From: DATFTE01 sp963840665
GTDB lineage: Bacteria > Acidobacteriota > Terriglobia > Terriglobales > Acidobacteriaceae
Assembly: GCA_963840665.1 (NCBI GenBank)
Contig: CAWIZO010000005.1
Span: 186,001 to 250,000, forward strand
Reading direction: 5' to 3'
DNA: 64,000 bases
Positions 7,280 to 15,970 of this stretch are shown here, in pieces. A program made the position numbers and the translations under genes. Each line of letters begins with the position of its first letter. The first letter of the stretch is position 1. Below the pieces are notes generated by a model, which was given only the letters and a program-made list of their open reading frames with translations, did not search any database and had not been told where the DNA came from.

Positions 7280-8838
7280 CGCAACGGATCGAACTCGCGC
7301 AGAACGCGGCGGGACGCATGGTTCCAGCGATGGTGAACGGGAAGCCACAGATCCCGTACATCGGCGTGGGGAAATATCAGCCGCGCGGGCGGAAGCAAGC
7401 GCCGCCAATCCGGTCGAGCAAAGATTATCCGGAGAACGGCGACAAGCGGGTGGCGGACCTTGAGACCGCGCTGCGCAAGTGCGGGCTGCGTGATGGCATG
7501 GTGATTTCCAATCATCATCACCTGCGCGATGGGGATCGAGTGGCGATGATGGCGCTGGAGGCGGCGGCGCGAATCGGCGTGAAAGATTTGATGTGGTTTC
7601 CGAGCGCATCGTTTCCCTCGCAGAAGGGCGCGATCGAGTTGATGGAGAAGGGAGTGATCCATCACATCGAAGGCAGCATGAATGGGCCTCTCGGCGATTA
7701 CTGCACGCAGGGGAAGATGCGCGGGTTAAGCGTGCTGCGTTCGCATGGCGGGCGGTGGCAGGCAATTCAGGATGGGGAAGTCCATATTGATGTGGCGGTG
7801 ATTGCGGCGCCGACGGCGGATTTTTTTGGCAATGCGGATGGGTCGCATGGCAAGTCAGCATGCGGATCGTTGGGATTCGCGCTGGCGGATTCGATGTACG
7901 CCGACAACGTGATTGTGGTCACGGACAACCTGGTTCCGTTTCCGTGCGTACCGTGGCAGATTCAGGGGAACAACGTCGATTATGTGGTGGAAGTGGATTC
8001 GATTGGAGATCCGGCGAAGATTGTGTCGGGGACGACGCAGATCACGCGGTCTCCGGATCGGTTGAGGATCGCGGAGTTGGTGGCGAAATTCCTGCGCGAA
8101 GCGGGGATCATGAAGAATGGATTTTCCTTTCAGGCGGGCGCGGGAGGGATTGCGCTGGCGTTTGTGCAATATCTGAAAGAGATCATGAAGAAGGACGGCG
8201 TGAAAGCACGCTGGGTGCGCGGGGGATCAACGAAGTTCCTGGTCGAGTTGCTGGATGAAGGGTTGACCGACTACATTCTGGATGGACAAACGTTCGATCT
8301 GGACGGGGTGAAGTCGATGGCGAATGATCCGCGACACGTGGCGAGTTCTCCGTTTACTTCGTACAACTATCACGGCAAGGGAAACTTCGCGTCGATGGTG
8401 GATGCGGTGGTACTAGGTGCGACGGAAGTGGATGTGAATTTTAATGGGAATGTTGTCACGCATAGTGATGGGCGGCTGCTGCACGGGATTGGCGGGTGGC
8501 AGAATTGCCTGGCGGCGGGATGTACGATTCTGGCGGTACCGAGTTTCAGGGATCGCATTCCCGTGATTGTGGATGAAGTCACGACTTTGACTGGGCCGGG
8601 AGAGTTGATTGACGTTGTGGTGACGGAGCGCGGGATCGCGATCAATCCCATGCGGAAAGATTTGCTGGACGCGGTGAAGGGATCGAAGCTGCCGATCCGG
8701 CCAATTCAGGAGATCAAGGCGGAAGTGGAGAAGATTTGCGGCGGGAAGCCGACGAAACCGAAGCTCAGCGATAATCCTGCGGCAGTGGTGAAGTGGGTGG
8801 ACGGGACGGTTTTGGATACGGTGTGGAGAATGGGATAA
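7276..8838 (+). CDS. citF: Citrate lyase alpha subunit (citrate:acetyl-ACP transferase)
   Basis: A protein of 520 aa, the normal CitF length. CitF transfers citrate onto the thiol of the acyl-carrier subunit, after which CitE cleaves citryl-ACP to oxaloacetate and acetyl-ACP. Family stretches include MVISNHHHLRDGD, HHIEGSMNGPLGDY, FGNADGSHGKSACGSLG, RGGSTKFLVELLDEGL and GRLLHGIGGWQN. The ATG at 7276 overlaps the TGA of the preceding gene (ATGA), implying translational coupling and matched amounts of subunits. This is the last gene of the tricarboxylate cluster; a terminator follows at 8895. The usual activating ligase and prosthetic-group genes are not adjacent. Confidence 0.93.
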   Translation: MTQRIELAQNAAGRMVPAMVNGKPQIPYIGVGKYQPRGRKQAPPIRSSKDYPENGDKRVADLETALRKCGLRDGMVISNHHHLRDGDRVAMMALEAAARIGVKDLMWFPSASFPSQKGAIELMEKGVIHHIEGSMNGPLGDYCTQGKMRGLSVLRSHGGRWQAIQDGEVHIDVAVIAAPTADFFGNADGSHGKSACGSLGFALADSMYADNVIVVTDNLVPFPCVPWQIQGNNVDYVVEVDSIGDPAKIVSGTTQITRSPDRLRIAELVAKFLREAGIMKNGFSFQAGAGGIALAFVQYLKEIMKKDGVKARWVRGGSTKFLVELLDEGLTDYILDGQTFDLDGVKSMANDPRHVASSPFTSYNYHGKGNFASMVDAVVLGATEVDVNFNGNVVTHSDGRLLHGIGGWQNCLAAGCTILAVPSFRDRIPVIVDEVTTLTGPGELIDVVVTERGIAINPMRKDLLDAVKGSKLPIRPIQEIKAEVEKICGGKPTKPKLSDNPAAVVKWVDGTVLDTVWRMG

Positions 8839-8844
8839 GAGCTA

Positions 8845-8872
8845 GATTGTCGATTTACGATTGTCGATTTTC
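8845..8872. repeat. Heptamer array (GATTGTC units)
   Basis: Four 7-base units GATTGTC, GATTTAC, GATTGTC, GATTTTC follow directly after the citF stop codon and before the terminator hairpin. Confidence 0.6.
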
Positions 8873-8894
8873 CGTTGAAAATCCAAGAACGAAT

Positions 8895-8925
8895 AAAAGG
8901 GCGACCCTTGCGGATCGCCCTTTTT
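8895..8925. terminator. Bidirectional intrinsic terminator
   Basis: A perfect 10-bp stem AAAAGGGCGA (8895-8904) / TCGCCCTTTT (8915-8924) with a 10-base loop and T-run downstream; an A-run on the other side gives a U-tract for minus-strand transcripts. It closes the citF operon and can also serve the convergent lipoprotein gene ending at 8942. Confidence 0.85.
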
Positions 8926-8941
8926 CCTGAGCCTTGCATTG

Positions 8942-10411
8942 TTATTGTTGGAGTTGAGTAAAGCCATCTACCTCGAAGTTTGAGTCGGTTTGCAGGACGT
9001 AGGCCTGGTTGCCCGAAACCAGATAGAACACTAGGTTGATGCTGTTCGTGGAGCCGTTGATTTTCCCAGTTACTCGTCCATTGGACGAAGTGGAGTAGGA
9101 ACCGGAGAGGAAGCCCGGAGTACTGGTGCTTCCGAACACGTTAATGAATTCGTTTAGAGTAAGTTTTCCGGAGCCATTCCATTGAAGGGTCGCGACACGA
9201 TCTAAAGTGTTGGCAATCAGAGGAGGATTGCCGGAAAGCATTACCCCATCATTCACGAAAGCAAACTGACCGTTGGTCGAACCATTGGAGAAGGAGGAGC
9301 CGGTCTGTAGATCGGCGGTACCGTTGACAGCGCTGTTGGGATCAGTGTTGATAAAGAATGCGCGGGTTCCGTTGATCAGCCAATAAATCTGCTGGGCGGC
9401 GCCGCTGTTGAGGGTAACGACCGTCCGGCCGTTCGAACCCACGATATAGGAATTGCTGCTGAAGCTGCCGTTGCTGGTAAGGACTCCATCGCTCTGAGCG
9501 TCGAAGTTGAACGGAGTGATATTGCCGGCGCCATCGGCGGTGAAGACACCGACGGTGTGAACTCCGAGAAGGTTGTTGACGGTGTCACCGCGACTACCGA
9601 AGGCGTAGCTGCCGGAGAGAGTCGCGTTGCTGAAGGTGCCGGTTTGCGCTTCGGCGCTGCCCAGACCTTCCGACAGGCTGGTGGTGAACAGAATCTGAAT
9701 ATGACTGGTGTCGACCACGTAGTAGCTGAAGGTGTTGACGACGCTGTTAATGGTGACGCTTCCAGTGCCGAGTCCGGTGGAGTCGGGAGCAACCAGGCTG
9801 CCGGTAACCGGAGCTGCGGCGATCAGTCCTACGCCCAAGGTATTGGTGTCGGCTGAGCCGTTAAACGCGCCGCCGGTGGTATCTATAGCACCAACCATTG
9901 CGGTCGGAGTAATGCTGGCGCCGACGGTGGATACGTGGGCTTTGAACACATATGTGCCGGTAGGGGCAGTCGTAGAGCTTTGGATCAAGCCAACTCCGTA
10001 TCCCGTGAAGGTACCGGTCGAGCTAGTCTCTACCAAATAGAGCTTGCTGGAACTCTGCAGAGTGAAGACCCACTGAAGTGAATTTCCGGTGGAGAACGTG
10101 AAGGTCACGGTGCCGGTGCCGTCGTTGCTGATGCTGTAGGTTCCGCTGAGGCCGAGGCTAGTGACGCCTGCCCCTTCGGTGAAGATGTCATTGCCTCCGG
10201 TGACGACGCCGGCGCCATTTGCGTTGAAGACACCCATTCTGGTGTAGGGGTTCCCGGTCACGATATCAAATCCGCTCATCTGATAGACGTAGGAGCCGTT
10301 AAGACTGGCCAATGTGTAGTTGCCGGTGGGCGTAGGGCCGGAATTGCTTGATCCGCAGCCAAGCGAAAACATCAGAGCGACGAGACCCAAAGAGAGACAC
10401 AGTTTGTTCAT
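8942..10411 (-). CDS. Lipoprotein of four tandem beta-rich modules
   Basis: A protein of 489 aa. The start at 10411 (MNKLCLSLGLVALMFSLGC) is chosen because it gives a lipoprotein signal with lipobox FSLGC; the frame stays open upstream but codes nonsense there. After a Ser/Pro/Thr linker come four modules of roughly 105 residues. Each starts like NGSYVY, GTYVF, SGSYAF or NGQFAF, continues with a glycine-rich stretch such as FNANGAGVVTGG or FTADGAGNITP, and closes with an aromatic stretch and xxxVxGxxxLQ. Composition is rich in Gly, Ser, Thr and Asn with almost no charge, typical of surface beta-structures. I do not know a function; outer-membrane attachment is likely. It is monocistronic and ends at the shared terminator. 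Confidence 0.75.
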   Translation of the reverse strand: MNKLCLSLGLVALMFSLGCGSSNSGPTPTGNYTLASLNGSYVYQMSGFDIVTGNPYTRMGVFNANGAGVVTGGNDIFTEGAGVTSLGLSGTYSISNDGTGTVTFTFSTGNSLQWVFTLQSSSKLYLVETSSTGTFTGYGVGLIQSSTTAPTGTYVFKAHVSTVGASITPTAMVGAIDTTGGAFNGSADTNTLGVGLIAAAPVTGSLVAPDSTGLGTGSVTINSVVNTFSYYVVDTSHIQILFTTSLSEGLGSAEAQTGTFSNATLSGSYAFGSRGDTVNNLLGVHTVGVFTADGAGNITPFNFDAQSDGVLTSNGSFSSNSYIVGSNGRTVVTLNSGAAQQIYWLINGTRAFFINTDPNSAVNGTADLQTGSSFSNGSTNGQFAFVNDGVMLSGNPPLIANTLDRVATLQWNGSGKLTLNEFINVFGSTSTPGFLSGSYSTSSNGRVTGKINGSTNSINLVFYLVSGNQAYVLQTDSNFEVDGFTQLQQ

Positions 10412-10596
10412 TGTGTTGTATGGCAGATAGACCTGCCCGACTCCTTCATGAAGTAAGCGTACGATCGTTTGAATTTTTCCTGGGATAGAGACGAAGCTCC
10501 CCTTACTTCTAACACAGAATTGTGGAAAAAGTTGTACGGAGAATCGGCGGTGTACACATTGTGGACGACGGCATCCGTCGCCACCCGCGGATAATG

Positions 10597-11229
10597 CTAG
10601 CTTTGGGAGACTTCGGGATTTTGGCGCGGGAGGGAGACGGTCTTTTTTTCTTTGGTCCGCAGCCATGTAACGAGGCGATACGCTAACAAGACCGCCAGGA
10701 TCAGCGCGTATTGCTCGGGTTTGCGAATGTCGGCTTTGACCAGCCACCAATAATGGATCACTCCGGCGATGGCGCTGACGTAGATCAGGCGGTGGAGCAG
10801 GTTCCAGCGTTTGCCGCCGAGGCGGCGGATCCATCCGCTGGTGGAAGTGATCGCGAGGGGTATCAGGAGAAGAAAGGCTGTGAAGCCGACCGTAATAAAT
10901 TTCCGCTTAGCGATATCGACCAGCATTTCATGGAGATCAAAAAACTTGTCGAGCCAGATGTAAGTGAGGAAGTGCAGGGTGGCGTAAAAAAACGCGAAGA
11001 GGCCGAACATGCGGCGGTAGCGGATGAGCCAGAGTTGTCCGGTCAACTTTCGCAGCGGCGTTACGGAGAGCGTGATCAGCAGGAAGCGGAGGGTCCAGTC
11101 GCCGGTGGAATGGGTGATGACCTCGATGGGGTTAGCGCCGAGGAGCCCACTGTAGGCCTTCCAGCCGAGGCGAGCCAGCGGGATCAGGCATACGAGGAAT
11201 ACGATCGGCTTGTAGTAGCGAACGCGCAT
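10597..11229 (-). CDS. msrQ: MsrQ, haem-binding membrane subunit of MsrPQ
   Basis: A protein of 210 aa with about six membrane helices. MsrQ (YedZ) is a b-type cytochrome of the ferric-reductase-like family that passes electrons from the quinone pool or flavin reductase to periplasmic MsrP, which repairs oxidised methionine in envelope proteins. Haem histidines are expected in ATLHFLTYIW, LLHRLIYV and GVIHYWWLVK, all of which are present, as is the family stretch TGDWTLRFLLITLSVTPLRK. The ATG at 11229 (MRVRYYKP) is chosen; an in-frame ATG 15 bases upstream lies inside a heptamer array. msrP lies 269 bp upstream on the same strand with two repeat blocks between, so co-transcription is plausible but not certain. 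Confidence 0.9.
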   Translation of the reverse strand: MRVRYYKPIVFLVCLIPLARLGWKAYSGLLGANPIEVITHSTGDWTLRFLLITLSVTPLRKLTGQLWLIRYRRMFGLFAFFYATLHFLTYIWLDKFFDLHEMLVDIAKRKFITVGFTAFLLLIPLAITSTSGWIRRLGGKRWNLLHRLIYVSAIAGVIHYWWLVKADIRKPEQYALILAVLLAYRLVTWLRTKEKKTVSLPRQNPEVSQS

Positions 11230-11230
11230 C

Positions 11231-11266
11231 TCAGCACTCAGCACTCAGCATTCAGCATTCAGCCTC
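11231..11266. repeat. Heptamer array (CAGCACT/CAGCATT units)
   Basis: About five 7-base units of CAGCACT or CAGCATT type directly abut the msrQ start codon on its upstream side. The same unit recurs at 11401-11437. Confidence 0.65.
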
Positions 11267-11316
11267 TACAGATTCGATAACGGCCTGACAGGCTCAATGC
11301 TCAGTGAAAGGGCGAA

Positions 11317-11378
11317 CCTCAGGGGCTGAAGCCCCGATTTCATTGCACTTAACGGCACGGCTGAGCCGTGCCCTTCCC
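11317..11378. repeat. Double palindromic element (GGGGCTGAAGCCCC / GGCACGGCTGAGCCGTGCC)
   Basis: Two palindromes lie about 25 bases apart. The second, followed by CTTCCCG, matches closely a copy found in frame inside the hydantoinase gene at 38714-38739. The element sits between msrP and msrQ. Confidence 0.6.
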
Positions 11379-11400
11379 GAAACTATTTGCGAGAACAGCT

Positions 11401-11496
11401 CTCAGCATTCAGCAGTCACTATTCAGCATTCAGCCAGTATAGGTTCAGCAACCTATGTAGCACTCGACGGGCTGAATGCCGAGTGCTGAGCGCTGT
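11401..11496. repeat. Inverted pair of heptamer arrays (CAGCATT / GCTGAAT)
   Basis: The left array 11401-11437 has five CAGCATT-like units. The right array 11470-11496 has four units of the complementary type (GCTGAAT, GCCGAGT, GCTGAGC, GCTG). They flank about 30 bases and end against the msrP stop codon. Confidence 0.6.
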
Positions 11497-11497
11497 T

Positions 11498-12457
11498 TCA
11501 AAAATTCTTTTTTAGGTCCATGCCGCTGTAGAGGCTGGCGACCTGATCGTATCCGTTAAACATCAGCGTGGGGCGCTTCAGGAATTCTCCGAGGCGGCGT
11601 TCCTTGGCCTGGCTCCAGCGCGGGTGATCGACATTCGGATTCACGTTGGCATAGAAGCCATATTCGTTCGGGGCCATACGCTGCCAGGTGTTAATCGGTT
11701 GCTTGTCGGTGAAGCGGATACGCACGAGGGCCTTACCGCTCTTGAAGCCGTATTTCCACGGAAGCACGATGCGAATGGGCGCGCCGTCCTGATTGGGCAG
11801 GGTTTCGCCATACATGCCGAAACATAACAGTGCGAGCGGGTGCATGGCTTCGTCCATGCGAAGGGCTTCAACGTAGGGCCAGTCGAGCACCTGAGTGCGG
11901 ACGCCGGGCATCTGCTTAGGATCGTCGGCGGAAGTGAACTCGACGAACTTGGCCTTGGGATCAGGATTGGCTTTCTTGATCAACTCGCTAAGGGAGAAGC
12001 CGACCCAGGGGACGACGATGGACCATCCTTCGACGCAGCGGTGGCGGTAAATGCGCTCTTCGGGAGCGGAGAGTTTGATGATGGAGTCGACGTCGAGCAC
12101 CTGTTTTTTCGCGACGAGTCCGTCGATGGTGACGTTCCATGGGCGGGTCTTGAAGTTCTTGGCGAGACCGGCAGGCTCGTATTTATCGGTCGAAAACTCG
12201 TAATAGTTGTTGTAGTTGGTGACGTCTTTGTAAGGCGTTTGGGTTTCCGTGGTGGAGAACGGGCTCTTCTGCAACCCGGCGATCTTGTCATTGGCGAAAA
12301 CCGCTGTGGATGGCGACGTCAGGTCGCGAAGGCCCATGCCCGCGACGGCTGCGGCTCCCGCGATGGCCGCTGCTTGCAGAAATTTTCGGCGATTCAGATA
12401 CAGACTCTTAGGAGTGATCTCTGACGAACGAATGTCTTCCGACTTCTTGATCAACAT
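11498..12457 (-). CDS. msrP: MsrP, periplasmic molybdenum-dependent methionine sulfoxide reductase
   Basis: A protein of 319 aa of the sulfite-oxidase-like molybdopterin family. The N-terminus carries a twin-arginine signal (NRRKFLQAAAIAGAAAVAG), so the folded cofactor-loaded enzyme is exported. Cys141 in IYRHRCVEGWS is the cysteine that ligates molybdenum in this family. Further family segments are PWVGFSLSELI, GVRTQVLDWPYVEALR and LPWKYGFKSGKALVRI. It reduces methionine sulfoxide in periplasmic proteins and receives electrons from the membrane partner MsrQ, encoded just downstream. The start at 12457 gives a long n-region before the twin arginines; a later start is possible but no better candidate is visible. 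Confidence 0.93.
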   Translation of the reverse strand: MLIKKSEDIRSSEITPKSLYLNRRKFLQAAAIAGAAAVAGMGLRDLTSPSTAVFANDKIAGLQKSPFSTTETQTPYKDVTNYNNYYEFSTDKYEPAGLAKNFKTRPWNVTIDGLVAKKQVLDVDSIIKLSAPEERIYRHRCVEGWSIVVPWVGFSLSELIKKANPDPKAKFVEFTSADDPKQMPGVRTQVLDWPYVEALRMDEAMHPLALLCFGMYGETLPNQDGAPIRIVLPWKYGFKSGKALVRIRFTDKQPINTWQRMAPNEYGFYANVNPNVDHPRWSQAKERRLGEFLKRPTLMFNGYDQVASLYSGMDLKKNF

Positions 12458-12552
12458 GCGGTTCCTGGTCGGTCCTCCCCCGGATTCGATAAAGTTATTC
12501 TCTGCTAGATAGGACGCGAATGGGGCGGAAAAGTTGCATGGGCCGAGGGAAG

Positions 12553-12918
12553 CTATTCGTAGGACGTTAGCCAGTCCATAGCCTGTTCGCGGGTGGAAAA
12601 GGTGGGGAAATCACGCTGCGAGAAGCTTTTGAAATTCTCGTAAAAGACTTTGGGCAGGCTCTCAGTGCCGACCCAGGCCGAACGCTTCACGTGCGGACGA
12701 TCGAGGGTGAGTGCCTCTTTAATGCGGGTCGCGGCGGCCTTATCTACGTGGGAGTTGGTGAAATCGGCCAGGGTCAGCACGGAATTTGCCGGGAACGCCG
12801 CAATTTTGTGCTGTGCTTCATTCACGACAACGATGATCTGATCAGACGCGAGCCCAGTGAAATCAATCAGCATGATCGCCTGGTCGCGGTGTTTGATGAA
12901 GCGGATGCGATCGTCCAT
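12553..12918 (-). CDS. Unknown small protein, possible STAS/SpoIIAA-like fold
   Basis: A protein of 121 aa without signal or membrane segments. It begins MDDRIRFIKHRDQAIMLIDF, then alternates short beta-like and helical stretches (QIIVVVNEA, SVLTLADF, ATRIKEALTL) and ends FPTFSTREQAMDWLTSYE. The ending resembles the C-terminal helix of SpoIIAA/STAS-like acidobacterial proteins, in which a residue run that bends IDFTGL between strands is common. This assignment is inference from pattern only. It lies between msrP and alaS on the same strand with no clear partner. Confidence 0.55.
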   Translation of the reverse strand: MDDRIRFIKHRDQAIMLIDFTGLASDQIIVVVNEAQHKIAAFPANSVLTLADFTNSHVDKAAATRIKEALTLDRPHVKRSAWVGTESLPKVFYENFKSFSQRDFPTFSTREQAMDWLTSYE

Positions 12919-12924
12919 AAAAGC

Positions 12925-12949
12925 AGCTCTTAGCTTCTAGCTCTTAGCC
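12925..12949. repeat. Heptamer array (AGCTCTT units)
   Basis: Units AGCTCTT, AGCTTCT, AGCTCTT, AGCC lie between the small unknown gene and alaS. The same unit appears at 22440-22470. Confidence 0.6.
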
Positions 12950-12983
12950 AGGACAAATTCTACCCACCTGCTGAGGCTGAGTG

Positions 12984-15766
12984 CTACTTCAACAATTCTT
13001 CTACCACCCCATAGGCCGAGTCCAGCGCTGCATCCAGGGAGCTTGGGTCGTTGCCTCCGGCTTCGGCCATGTCGGGACGGCCTCCGCCTTTGCCTCCGAC
13101 TTTTTGGGCGACTGGGCCGATCACTTTTCCTGCCTGAATTTTCGCCGTGAGATCTTTGGTGACGCCGACGATGATGGCGACTTTGCCGTCGTTCGCGGAG
13201 CCGAGGACCACCACGCCGGAGCCGACCTTGTCACGAAGTTGGTCGATGAGCGTGCGTAGTTGTGCGCGCTCGAGATTGTCGACTCGATGGGCAAGAACTT
13301 TTATGCCGCTCACTTCTTTGATTTTCTCGTTTACGGAGCCGACCGTGGAAGAGGCTGACTTCATGCGCACTTGGTCGAGTTCACGGGCGAGACGCTTGAT
13401 CTCGGCGTCTTTCTTATCGAGTTCAAGTTTGAGGGCCTCGGCAGGACTCACCTCGCCATGGGATGAGAAACTGGCGACGACACTTTCCAACTGATGATCT
13501 TTGCGGAAGTGGGCGAGCGAACCTTCTCCAGTGACGGCTTCGACGCGGCGCACTCCGGAGGAGACGCTTCCCTCTTTCAGAATCTTGATCAGGCCGATCT
13601 CTCCAGTAGCACCGGTGTGGGTGCCGCCGCAGAGTTCGGTGGAAAAGTCTCCGATCTTGATGACGCGGACTTTGTCTCCGTACTTCTCGCCGAAGAGCGC
13701 CATGGCGTGATACTCGTTCACCGCAACATCGATGGGGACATCTTCGATGACAACGACTTTCTGGTTGCGCAGAACCTCTTTGTTGATGATGTCTTCGATG
13801 TCGTGCAATTCTTCATCGGCTACGGCGGTGAAGTGAGAGAAGTCGAAGCGCAGGTGTCCGGGGTCGACGAGCGATCCGGCTTGCTTCACGTGCTTGCCCA
13901 AGACCTCGCGCAATCCCGCGTGAAGAAGATGGGTCGCGGTGTGATTGCGCATGGTGGATTCGCGGATTTCAGCGTTCACGACGGCATCGACTCTATCGCC
14001 AACGCGGATGGTCTGCTTGGTGACGACTTGATGGGCGCGCACGCCTTGAATCGGCGCGTAGCATCCGGTGACCTCGGCGACGATGGTGTTGTGATCGTCG
14101 GAGTAGAGCCATCCGCGATCGCCGACTTGTCCGCCGGACTCGGCGTAGAAGGGAGTGTGATCGAGAATGATTTCGCCTTTTTCTCCGGCGATGAGTTCTT
14201 GTACACCGAGGCCGTTTGAAACGATGGCGAGCACTTCGCATCCATCAGAGCGGGTTTGGCGGTAGCCTTCGAAGATGGATTTCGGCAGCTGCTGGTAGAC
14301 CGGGTTAGCGGTTTGCTTGGCTGCGCCTTTCCAGGACGAGCGGGCGCGCTGGCGCTGCTCATCCATCGCGGAGTCGAAGCCAGCCTGATCGAAGACGATG
14401 CCTTGGTCGCGGGCCGCGTCCTGTATGAAATCGAGAGGCATCCCAAACGTGTCGTAGAGCTTAAACGCGTCAGCACCACTTAACTGATGGGCGCGCCGCC
14501 GAATGTCTGAAATCTCATCATTGGACGCACCTCCAGTGATGTTCGAGATCGCTCTATCAGGAGTGCTGTCAAAGCCTTGCCGTGCATCACCAAGCAGAAC
14601 CTCAAGTTTCTGGAGACCCAGATCTAACGTGTGCGCGAAGCGCGTTTCTTCGGCCAGCACAGCTTTTGAGACACGATCGGCGGTCTCTTTCAACTCCGGG
14701 TATGCGTCCTGCATTAGGTCGCGCACTGCGAAGACCATCTCGTAGAGGAACGGTTTGTTTTGTCCCAACAAGCGTCCGTGCGTGATGGCGCGGCGGATTA
14801 TTTTGCGGAGGACGTAGCCGCGGCCTTCGTTTGAGGGGATGACTCCGTCGGAAATGAGGAATGTGGCGGCGCGGGAATGGTCGGCGATCACCCGCAGGGA
14901 AGCTGCGGACTTGGCCTGCGCTTCTCTTCTGGCCAATTCCTTCTTCAGCGACGTGCCGGTTAATTGTGCCGCGCGCTCAATCAGCGGGATGAACAAGTCT
15001 GTGTCGTAGTTCGAGACGACGCCTTGCAGCACGGCGGTGATGCGCTCGAGGCCCATGCCGGTATCGATGGAGGGCTTGGGCAGCGGCGTCAGTTTGCCTG
15101 ACGCGTCGCGATCAAACTGCATGAAGACGAGGTTCCAGATTTCGACGTAGCGTCCGCACTCGCAGCCGAATTTGCAGTCGGTGTGTCCCTGGTCGGAAGC
15201 GATTGGCCCATGTCGTAATGGAGTTCGCTGCAGGGCCCGCACGGTCCGGTGTCACCCATCTGCCAGAAATTCTCTTTCAGGCCGAGTTCGTAGATGCGGT
15301 CTTTAGGGACACTCTGCGCGACCCAGAGGTCGTACGCCTCGGCGTCGCGTTCGATTCCGGCCTCGCCTTTGAAAATCGTGGCGTAGAGCTTGTCTTTGGG
15401 GACGTTGAACCATGCGGGAGAGGTGATCAGCTCCCAGGCGAAGGCGATGGCGTCTTTCTTGAAATAGTCGCCGAAGGAAAAATTCCCCAGCATCTCGAAA
15501 AACGTGTGATGGCGATTGGTGAAGCCGACGTTTTCGAGATCGTTGTGCTTGCCGCCGGCACGGACGCACTTCTGCGAAGTCGTGGCGCGGTTGTAGTCAC
15601 GCTTCTCGAGTCCAAGGAAGACGTCTTTGAACTGGTTCATGCCAGCATTGGTGAAGAGCAGCGTGGGATCGTTGGCTGGCACCAGCGATGACGAATGGAC
15701 TTCTTTGTGTCGGTGCTCGACAAAATATTCGAGGAAGCGGCGGCGAATTTCAGAGCCTGTCAGCAT
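12984..15766 (-). CDS. alaS: Alanyl-tRNA synthetase (one frameshift)
   Basis: Charges tRNA-Ala in the cytoplasm; essential. The N-terminal catalytic domain (LFTNAGMNQFKD, GNFSFGDYFKKDA, GPCGPCSELHYDMG) lies upstream of about 15208. The rest continues in another frame with CKFGCECGRYVEIWN, DTGMGLERI, the editing-domain zinc motifs HTATHLLHAG and ELCGGTHTGATG, and the C-terminal oligomerisation domain. The break falls in the short GGCCCA run at 15204-15209, where one base appears to be missing; restoring it gives 927 aa, a normal length. An essential gene is unlikely to be broken, so a sequence error is the best explanation. The start at 15766 (MLTGSEIRRRFLEYF) has no strong ribosome site. Nothing suggests a second alaS in the window. 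Confidence 0.93.
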
Positions 15767-15875
15767 GTTGTTCGGGAAGACGAAAATGATCGTTAACCTC
15801 TATTTTAGCATCGTGGAGAGGAGCGATAAGGAGGCGATCCAAACGCGCGTTTATGCGTCGCAAAGTACGCGACGC

Positions 15876-15957
15876 TTCGCGCGGATCGCCCAGATCCCCC
15901 TCGGCTTCGCTCGGGGCAGGCTCTCGCCGCGCAAAAACCGCTTGCTCGGGATGACAA
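15876..15957. repeat. Dispersed element with GGGATGACA terminus
   Basis: An imperfectly palindromic, GC-rich block containing CCTCGGCTTCGCTCGGGG and ending TGCTCGGGATGACAAAC. It shares its terminus with the elements at 1141-1176 and 21094-21163. It occupies most of the gap between alaS and the histidine kinase. Confidence 0.5.
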
Positions 15958-15970
15958 ACAAACTGAACCA

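Noticed and set aside
10412..10834. N-terminal extension of the modular lipoprotein
   Set aside because: The extension overlaps msrQ coding sequence on the same strand and would hide the lipoprotein signal, which must be at the N-terminus.
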